NCBI GenBank assembly: GCA_964521085.1
Contig: CAZFPL010000015.1
Location: 4,208-68,207 of the forward strand
Reading direction: 5' to 3'
DNA from: JAFGKK01 sp964521085
Lineage (GTDB): Bacteria; Chloroflexota; Anaerolineae; Anaerolineales; RBG-16-64-43
Length of the DNA: 64,000 nt
Part shown: positions 58,745-64,000 of the stretch, one piece after another
How the letters are laid out: every line of letters starts with the position of its first letter
Position numbering within the stretch: the stretch's first letter is position 1
Program-made: the position numbers and the translations under genes
Notes under the pieces: generated by a model
Seen by the model: the letters and a program-made list of their open reading frames with translations, nothing else
Databases searched by the model: none
Told to the model about the DNA's origin: nothing

Positions 58745-59970
58745 GGCGTACTCCGCTTTTCCGGCAAAAGAGCGACCAAGCGTTCGATGACAGCTTCGGC
58801 AACCAGGCTCTTCTCCATCAACGGAAGGCTCTGCGCGGATCCATCGGCGGAAAAGAGGATAACACGGTTGGTGTCGGTTTCGAAACCCGAATCGGGCTGG
58901 CCGACCTCGTTGGCAACGATCAGGTCGAGATGCTTGGCGGCGAGTTTCTTGCGCGCGTTCTTCTCCAAATCGCCCGTCTCGGCGGAAAAGCCGATCGTCA
59001 CGAGGGGGCGACCCTTCCTGGATTTCCCTTCGGAGACCTCCATCAGAATATCCGCCGTGCGTTCCAGCCGGATCGATTCGGGGGTGGAACTCTTTTTAAT
59101 TTTCTCTTCGGAAGGATCGGCGGGGCGGAAATCGGCGACCGCGGCCGCCATGATCAGTGCGTCCGCATCCGCCGCCTCGGTGAGGACGGCGGTGCGCATC
59201 TCCTCGGCCGTATGCACGTCGATCCGCCGCGCCCCATACGGCGCGCTTTGCGCAGTGGGTCCGGCGATCAGGATGACGTCGGCGCCCGCATCCAGCGCGG
59301 CACGGGCCAGCGCAAAACCCTGCTTGCCCGACGAACGGTTGGAGATTACGCGCACCGGATCGATCGGTTCCTGAGTCCCGCCGGCGGTGACGACGACCCT
59401 CCGATTGCGCAAGACTCCGCCGCGCGAAAGCAGATGACGGACGCGGTCGAGGATATCCGCCGGTTCGGTCATCCGCCCTTTGGCGGAAAGACCCGACGCC
59501 AGATGCCCTTCCTCCGGGCCGACGACGATCGCACCGCGCGAAATCAACGTCCGCAGATTTTCCTGGTTGGCGGTCGATGCGAACATCCCGCCGTCCATCG
59601 CGGGGGCGACCATCAGCCCACAGCGCGCGGAAAGCGCGGTGAGGGAAAGCAGATTGTCGGCCAGCCCGTGGGCCAGTTTCGCGATCGTATTGGCGGTGAT
59701 CGGCGCCACCAGCAACAGATCCGCCGGCCGGCCGAGGTTCACGTGCAGCACATGCGCTTCGGCGCCCCATAATTCGGTATCGGTATATGCCGCGCGGCCG
59801 GTCACCGACTGAAAACTAAGCGGGGAGACAAACCGGGTGGCGGCTTCGGTCATCAGCACATCGACCTCGGCGCCGGCCTGGGCGAGTTTGCTGGCCAGGT
59901 CGACGGCCTTATAAACCGCGACGGAACCGGTCACTCCCAATAGGATGCGTTTGCCTTGGATGGGATTCAT
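58741..59970 (-). CDS. coaBC: Bifunctional CoaBC: PPC synthetase/decarboxylase
   Basis: 409 residues from ATG 59970, overlapping the coaX stop. The N-terminal CoaC flavoprotein half (KRILLGVTGSVAVYKAVDLASKL, then APITANTIAKLAHGLADNLLSL, then VAPAMDGGMF) decarboxylates phosphopantothenoyl-cysteine. The C-terminal CoaB half (VVVTAGGTQEPIDPVRVISNRSSGKQGFALARAALDAGADV, AAAVADFRP, KSSTPESIRLERTADILMEV, TIGFSAETGDLEKNARKKL) joins phosphopantothenate and cysteine. GHLASGLSAKGRM in place of the classical Cys-containing CoaC lid is common in Actinobacteria and Chloroflexota. It is coupled to coaX and to the peptidase gene by ATGA overlaps. Confidence 0.95.
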   Translation of the reverse strand: MNPIQGKRILLGVTGSVAVYKAVDLASKLAQAGAEVDVLMTEAATRFVSPLSFQSVTGRAAYTDTELWGAEAHVLHVNLGRPADLLLVAPITANTIAKLAHGLADNLLSLTALSARCGLMVAPAMDGGMFASTANQENLRTLISRGAIVVGPEEGHLASGLSAKGRMTEPADILDRVRHLLSRGGVLRNRRVVVTAGGTQEPIDPVRVISNRSSGKQGFALARAALDAGADVILIAGPTAQSAPYGARRIDVHTAEEMRTAVLTEAADADALIMAAAVADFRPADPSEEKIKKSSTPESIRLERTADILMEVSEGKSRKGRPLVTIGFSAETGDLEKNARKKLAAKHLDLIVANEVGQPDSGFETDTNRVILFSADGSAQSLPLMEKSLVAEAVIERLVALLPEKRSTP

Positions 59971-60731
59971 TTGTTCATCTCGTAGATCATGCGCAGACCG
60001 TCGAGGGTCAGCCACGGGGCGAGGATCTCAATCACGCGGGTTTCGCGCGCGATCATGTCCACCAGGCCGCCGGTGCCAATGACTTTTAAATCATCCCCCA
60101 ATTCGGCGCGGAAGCGTGTGACCATGCCTTCCACCAGCCCGACGTACCCGAAAAGCAGGCCGGATTGTATCGCGTGCACGGTGTTGCGGCCGATCGCGGC
60201 GGGCGGCCGCGCGATGTCAACCCGGGGAAGTTTGGCGGTGCGCTGAAAAAGCGCCATGGCCGCGATTCCGATTCCCGGCGCGATCGCGCCTCCGAGGTAT
60301 TCCCCTTCGACGGAGATGGCATCAAAGGTGGTCGCGGTTCCGAAATCCACGATGCAGGCCGGTCCGCCGTAGAGTCGAAACGCGGCGGCCGCGTCCGCCA
60401 CGCGATCCGCGCCCACCGCGCGCGGATCTTCGTAGCGGATCTTCACCCCCGTGCGCACGCCGGCATCCACCAGGAGCGGTTCGCACTTGAGGTAGGTGCG
60501 GCAGGTTTCGATCCAGCGGCCGGTAAGCGGCGGAACGACCGAGGCCATGGCCACGCCGCTGATATCGGCCGGAGATTTTCCGGCGAGGGCGAGCAAACCG
60601 GTCACCTGCAGGCCGAACTCATCCGGCATGCGTTCGTGCTCGGTGGAAAGCCGCCAGCGCGGACCGAGTGCGGCGCCCTCATACATTCCGAGGGTGATGT
60701 TGGTGTTCCCGATATCAATGCACAGAAGCAT
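59967..60731 (-). CDS. coaX: Type III pantothenate kinase CoaX
   Basis: 254 residues from ATG 60731. Phosphorylates pantothenate, the first step towards CoA, with an ASKHA fold. Motifs are MLLCIDIGNTNITLGMY (phosphate 1), GADRVADAAAAF, ACIVDFGTATTFDAIS (phosphate 2 with Asp), YLGGAIAPGIGIAAMAL, AIGRNTVHAIQSGLLFGYVGLVEGMV and VIGTGGLVDMIA. CoaX enzymes need a monovalent cation and are not inhibited by CoA. The start lies 17 nt inside the panD end, and the stop overlaps the coaBC start. Confidence 0.95.
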   Translation of the reverse strand: MLLCIDIGNTNITLGMYEGAALGPRWRLSTEHERMPDEFGLQVTGLLALAGKSPADISGVAMASVVPPLTGRWIETCRTYLKCEPLLVDAGVRTGVKIRYEDPRAVGADRVADAAAAFRLYGGPACIVDFGTATTFDAISVEGEYLGGAIAPGIGIAAMALFQRTAKLPRVDIARPPAAIGRNTVHAIQSGLLFGYVGLVEGMVTRFRAELGDDLKVIGTGGLVDMIARETRVIEILAPWLTLDGLRMIYEMNK

Positions 60732-61086
60732 GACGCACCTCCCGGATTCGATTCTTTTCATCCACCAGCACGATCTCAGGCTGCCAAGGAACCGGAAGCG
60801 GCTCCTCAACCTGGCCATAGGCCATGATGATGATTTTATCGCCCACGCCGACGGCACGCGCCGCGGCGCCGTTCATGCAGATCACGCCCGATCCGGCCGG
60901 CCCGGTCATCACGTAGGTTTCCAATCGCGCTCCGCTGGTGACGTCGGCGATGTGCACCAATTCATATTCCACCAGACCGGCCGCCTTCATCAGGTTCAAA
61001 TCGATCGTGATGCTGCCCTCGTACTCGGCATTCGCGTCGGTGACCGTCGCGCGGTGGATTTTCGATCGGAGTAAAGTGCGTTTCAT
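60715..61086 (-). CDS. panD: Aspartate 1-decarboxylase PanD
   Basis: 123 residues. It makes beta-alanine from aspartate for pantothenate. It is synthesised as a pro-enzyme; the cleavage site EG24-S25 in EYEGSITID yields the pyruvoyl group. KIHRATVTDA, GLVEYELVHIADVTSGARLETYV, GVICMNGAAARAVGVGDKIIIMAYG and the C-terminal KNRI are typical. The C-terminal part overlaps coaX by 17 nt. The upstream 150 bp hold the CCATGGAC repeat element. Confidence 0.96.
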   Translation of the reverse strand: MKRTLLRSKIHRATVTDANAEYEGSITIDLNLMKAAGLVEYELVHIADVTSGARLETYVMTGPAGSGVICMNGAAARAVGVGDKIIIMAYGQVEEPLPVPWQPEIVLVDEKNRIREVRHASVH

Positions 61087-61136
61087 TAGGTAAAGATCCT
61101 TTCTTCAAAATGCATGCTTTTTCAAGTCGAGCAACT

Positions 61137-61221
61137 GACCATGGACCATGGACGATGGACCATAGAAAAAACCATCAACATCCAATCATCGGCTATGGTC
61201 CATGGTCTATCGTCCATCGTC
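61137..61221. repeat. CCATGGAC-family imperfect inverted repeat
   Basis: GACCATGGACCATGGACGATGG... (61137-61165) is mirrored as CTATGGTCCATGGTCTATCG... (61193-61221). Each arm is built of a repeated GAC-CAT-G unit. It fills the panC-panD junction. Confidence 0.8.
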
Positions 61222-61236
61222 TTCATTCTTGATCCA

Positions 61237-62112
61237 TCACTCCGCCTGGCCAGAAATGACGCCCATATCCCACACTCCATCCCTGAATATGAAATTATCG
61301 ATCAATCTTGTTTTCCCAATCCGTACCGCCATCGAGAGCAATGCGTTCCGGTCGACGCGCTCGAGTTCCTGCAGCGTGTCCGGATCGGCGACGGAGACAT
61401 ATTCGGTTTGCGCGCGCGGTTCAGCGCCAAGGTACTGGCGCATCAGGGCGCGCAATTTTTCCGCGTCCTGCTCGCCGCTGCGGGACGCCGCCTGGGCGGC
61501 GGAAAGCGCCCGATAAAGAACGATCGCCGCGCGCCGCTCCTCCGGCTGGAGATAGGTGTTGCGGGAAGACATCGCCAGTCCGTCACTCTCACGAACCGTC
61601 GGGCAGACGACGATCTCCAGCGGGAAGTTGAGATCGAGGGCCATGCGCCGAATGACGGCTGCCTGTTGCGCGTCCTTTTGGCCGAAATAGGCGCGGTCCG
61701 GAGAAAAAGCGTTGAACAGTTTCGCCACCACCGTCGCCACGCCGCGAAAGTGACCCGGGCGCACGGCGCCCTCGAGCGGCTGGGCGGTCTCCTCGACGGT
61801 GATGCAGGTCTGGTAACCGGGCGGGTACATTTCTTCAATCTCCGGCGCCCAGACGATATCGGCGCCGGCCGGCTCGAGCATTCGCAGATCGCGCTCGAGG
61901 TCGCGCGGATACCGCGTGAGATCCTCCTGCGGGCCGAATTGTGCCGGGTTGACAAAAATGCTCACCCCGACCGCGGCGCATTCGGCGCGCGCCCGGCGCA
62001 CAAGCGCGAGGTGCCCCTCGTGCAGAAATCCCATCGTCGGCACCAGCCCGAGCGGGCGGGGCAGGGCGGATATATACTTTCGCAGATCGGAAATGGTATG
62101 AACTAGTATCAT
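61237..62112 (-). CDS. panC: Pantothenate synthetase PanC
   Basis: 291 residues from ATG 62112. Joins pantoate and beta-alanine using ATP. It is a class I nucleotidyl-transferase-like ligase: LVPTMGFLHEGHLALVRRA with the HxGH motif, VSIFVNPAQFGPQEDLTRYPRDLERDLRML, GHFRGVATVVAKLFNAFSPDRAYFGQKDAQQAAVIRRM, and VRESDGLAMSSRNTYL, which holds the KMSKS-equivalent. Normal length. An upstream in-frame start would run through the ACAGGATT repeat and is unlikely. Confidence 0.96.
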   Translation of the reverse strand: MILVHTISDLRKYISALPRPLGLVPTMGFLHEGHLALVRRARAECAAVGVSIFVNPAQFGPQEDLTRYPRDLERDLRMLEPAGADIVWAPEIEEMYPPGYQTCITVEETAQPLEGAVRPGHFRGVATVVAKLFNAFSPDRAYFGQKDAQQAAVIRRMALDLNFPLEIVVCPTVRESDGLAMSSRNTYLQPEERRAAIVLYRALSAAQAASRSGEQDAEKLRALMRQYLGAEPRAQTEYVSVADPDTLQELERVDRNALLSMAVRIGKTRLIDNFIFRDGVWDMGVISGQAE

Positions 62113-62136
62113 GATTGCCTGCGTTTGTAGGGAACG

Positions 62137-62209
62137 GACAGGATTTACAGGATTGTTCAGGATTTTAAAAAACCTTAAAAAAATCCTGTGAAATCCTGTC
62201 AATCCTGTC
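62137..62209. repeat. ACAGGATT-family inverted repeat
   Basis: gACAGGATTTACAGGATTGTTCAGGATT-type left arm (62137-62166) is mirrored by AATCCTGTgaAATCCTGTcAATCCTGTC (62182-62209). The right arm overlaps the end of panE (stop at 62199), so the last three residues, RQD, and the stop codon are encoded by the repeat. Confidence 0.85.
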
Positions 62210-63107
62210 TACTGCTTTTCCCCGCCGCTTTTATTAATTGCACCAGCATCCGATTCCATGGTGCGGGGACGTCGGCTTCCCCGGCGGCGCGCACGATCGC
62301 CCCGTTGATCGCGTCAATCTCCGTCCGGCGTCCGTTTTCCAGATCCTGGAGCATCGAGCAGCGGTTGCCGGCGGTGCCGCGCACGACCTCGATCGCGTGT
62401 GCCACCGGATCGTCGTACGGGAGCGGGATGCCGGCCGACGAAGCCACGGCGGCGGATTCACGGATCACCGTTAGGAATACCTCGCGCGCGGATTCGCGTT
62501 CGGCGAACACCTCGTTGGTGACACGCAGAAGCGAGCCGAGCGGGTTGAGGGCCGAGTTTAGGACCAGCTTGCCCCATTGCAGCGATTCGAGATTGTCCAC
62601 GATCCGGACGTCGAATCCCGCACTCTGGAAAAGCTTGACCGCCGGCGGGACACGGGGATGGTTCTCCATCTGAATCCGGATTTCCCCGCCGCACTGCCGG
62701 ACGACGCCGGGAGCGATCAGGTTTGCGCCCAGGATGGCGATGCCGCCGGCGGCGCGTTCGGCGCCGAATACCCCGCGCAGCATTTCATCGTTGCCAAGCC
62801 CATTTTGCAGCGTCAGGGCGAGGCCGTCGGGTCTGAGAATATCCCTGGCGCGCGCGATCGCGCTTTGGGTTTGATACGCCTTGACCACGACGATCATCAA
62901 GTCGGAATCCCTGCAATCGGCGGGATCGGCTGTGGCATTGACGCGCACGGCATTCAAACCGGCGGCCGATTCGCAGCGGATACCGTCGCGGCGGATTGCA
63001 TAAATCCCCGCCTGCCAGGATCCCAGCAGCGTCAGATCCGCCTTGCCCGCCAGGCGCGAACCAAGCAGACAGGCGACTGCGCCGGTTCCGAGGAGGGTGA
63101 CTTTCAT
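62199..63107 (-). CDS. panE: Ketopantoate reductase PanE
   Basis: 302 residues from ATG 63107, which overlaps the panB stop (ATGA). Reduces ketopantoate to pantoate with NADPH. KVTLLGTGAVACLLGSRLAG is the dinucleotide motif, then VVVKAYQT, LTLQNGLGNDEMLRGVFG, the catalytic Lys in LQWGKLVLNSALNPLGSLLR, and SSAGIPLPYDDPVAHAIEVVRGTAGNRCSMLQDLENGRRTEIDAINGAIVRAAGEADVPAPWNRMLVQLI, which is the C-terminal domain with the family's SSMLQDxxxGRxTEIDxxxG block. The final residues come from the ACAGGATT repeat. Confidence 0.95.
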   Translation of the reverse strand: MKVTLLGTGAVACLLGSRLAGKADLTLLGSWQAGIYAIRRDGIRCESAAGLNAVRVNATADPADCRDSDLMIVVVKAYQTQSAIARARDILRPDGLALTLQNGLGNDEMLRGVFGAERAAGGIAILGANLIAPGVVRQCGGEIRIQMENHPRVPPAVKLFQSAGFDVRIVDNLESLQWGKLVLNSALNPLGSLLRVTNEVFAERESAREVFLTVIRESAAVASSAGIPLPYDDPVAHAIEVVRGTAGNRCSMLQDLENGRRTEIDAINGAIVRAAGEADVPAPWNRMLVQLIKAAGKSSRQD

Positions 63108-64000
63108 TTCTTCTCCTCGATCAAACTTTGTATTTTCTCCCATTCCTCATCCGCCATATCCGTCGTGTGTTCCGCGCCCGGGAAGGTGTGGGATTCCACA
63201 TCGGCGCGATAGGCCTGAAATGCGCGATCCATCTCTTCGAACAGGTGTGCATATTGCTTGACGAAGCGCGGCGTGAAGCGGTCGTAAAGCCCGAGCAGGT
63301 CGTTGGTCACCAGGACCTGGCCGTCGCACCCGTTTCCGGCGCCGATGCCGATGGTGGGGACCGTGAGGCGCTGGGAGACCAGCGCAGCAAGCCGGGCGGG
63401 GATGGATTCAAGCACGACCGCGAAGATACCGGCGTCCTCCAAGAGCAACGCATCCTCGAGGAGCCTGAGGGCGGATTCGGCGGATCGGGCTTGCGGCCGC
63501 ATCCCGCCGAATTTGTTGACCGATTGCGGCGTCAGGCCGAGGTGCCCGAGCACAGGAATGCCTGCGTCAAGCACGGCCTGGATGGCGGGCAGCATTTCGC
63601 GCCCGCCCTCCAGCTTGACGGCTTCCATCCCGCCTTCCTGGAGAAATCGACCGGCGTTGCCGACCGCGTCGGCCGGGCTGACCTGATAGGAAAGGAACGG
63701 CATATCACCGATGAGGAGCGGGCGGGATGCGCCGCGCGCCACCGCTTTGCAGTGGTGGATCATCTCGTCCATGGTCACCGGAAGCGTGTTGGCGTACCCA
63801 AGCGCGACCATCCCGAGCGAATCGCCGACCAGGATCGAATCGATCCCGGCCCGATCGAGTGCGCGCGCGACAGGGTAATCGTAGGCGGTGAGCATCGCGA
63901 TCGGCTCGGCTTTCTCCTTTTTCTGGCGGAAGTCGCGGACGGTGATTTTTTTATCCCGCTTTCGCGGGATTAGAATACCCCGCAGCTTGCTGCGCAGTTC
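63104..64000 (-). CDS. panB: 3-methyl-2-oxobutanoate hydroxymethyltransferase PanB (5' end not determined)
   Basis: At least 264 residues from the first in-window ATG (63895) to the stop. True homology begins about 18 residues earlier (KKITVRDFRQKKEKAEPIAMLTAYDYPVARALDRAGID). PanB adds a hydroxymethyl group from methylene-THF to ketoisovalerate. Metal and substrate residues lie in ILVGDSLGMV, LLIGDMPFLSY, AVKLEGG, VLGHLGLTPQSVNKFGG and GAGNGCDGQVLVTNDLLGLY. No ATG, GTG or TTG precedes KKITV. The frame runs open through the adjoining 101-bp-repeat copy (63950 onward) to the window edge, so either the start lies beyond or the repeat has removed it. Confidence 0.85.
   Translation of the reverse strand, partial: ELRSKLRGILIPRKRDKKITVRDFRQKKEKAEPIAMLTAYDYPVARALDRAGIDSILVGDSLGMVALGYANTLPVTMDEMIHHCKAVARGASRPLLIGDMPFLSYQVSPADAVGNAGRFLQEGGMEAVKLEGGREMLPAIQAVLDAGIPVLGHLGLTPQSVNKFGGMRPQARSAESALRLLEDALLLEDAGIFAVVLESIPARLAALVSQRLTVPTIGIGAGNGCDGQVLVTNDLLGLYDRFTPRFVKQYAHLFEEMDRAFQAYRADVESHTFPGAEHTTDMADEEWEKIQSLIEEKK
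63950..64000 (+). repeat. 101-bp dispersed three-hairpin repeat, copy 3 (cut by the window edge)
   Basis: The 51 nt visible are identical to the first 51 nt of the copies at 9961 and 30870. The repeat abuts the conserved N-terminal codons of panB (KKITV) at 63947-63952. Confidence 0.93.

Noticed and set aside
61087..61236. CCATGGAC element as a short coding region
   Set aside because: Frames through it give repetitive HGP/TMD peptides with stops. The inverted symmetry explains the sequence better.

Overview
The window is one continuous stretch of a GC-rich bacterial chromosome with no plasmid, phage or integrase genes. Several traits together suggest Chloroflexota, probably Anaerolineae or a relative. 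These are lipoproteins with long Pro/Thr/Ser linkers after the lipobox, a 7TM sensor without a kinase domain, a bifunctional archaeal-type phosphoglucose/phosphomannose isomerase, DUF4349 and RDD proteins, and the absence of any LPS or outer-membrane gene. This assignment is inference; no rRNA is present.

Layout. 1-7.3 kb: a seven-gene minus-strand operon with a clear promoter (7247-7274) and a shared terminator (173-219). It encodes two ABC systems, one with a permease fused to a YhfC-type intramembrane protease and one MacB/FtsX-like with a CARDB-type protein in the usual adaptor position. 7.5-30.8 kb: mostly plus-strand housekeeping and envelope genes: ruvB, queA, purine nucleoside phosphorylase, an S1-domain protein, ftsK, a CDP-alcohol phosphatidyltransferase, lgt, a NatAB-like ABC pair, Hsp20-Lon, a response regulator and a PHP-AlbA fusion. 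31-34.4 kb: membrane glycosyltransferase, DUF4349 lipoprotein and an MFS remnant. 34.4-39.3 kb: rpoC alone on its own promoter, then a small basic protein. 39.3-50.8 kb: scattered metabolic genes (formimidoyltransferase, sugar isomerase, rsmI, a eukaryote-like tandem phosphofructokinase, SDR), two lipoproteins, tRNA-Ser(GGA) and tRNA-Glu(TTC). 50.9-57.6 kb: uvrA-cysH opposite a PadR/RDD/metallopeptidase locus, then a bactofilin. 57.7-64 kb: a minus-strand pantothenate/CoA cluster panB-panE-panC-panD-coaX-coaBC, ending in a translationally coupled P1-family (DmpA-like) peptidase.

The most unusual layer is not a gene. At least five kinds of palindromic or inverted dispersed repeat sit in gene junctions. 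A 101-bp element built of three hairpins occurs at 9961 and 30870 and is cut by the window edge at 63950. Other families are based on CCACGAAG, ACAGGATT, CGGATTNCACGG and CCATGGAC. Three families occupy the three uncoupled junctions of the pan operon; one supplies the panE stop codon and another runs in frame into the 5' end of panB.

Other points to follow up: the fused-protease ABC operon, the P1 peptidase coupled to coaBC (a possible beta-alanine link), the eukaryotic-type phosphofructokinase with an inactivated second half, rpoC separated from rpoB and carrying a long coiled-coil insertion, and -10 boxes placed so close to start codons that several mRNAs may be leaderless. Most functional calls rest on motif recognition by eye; no database search was possible.
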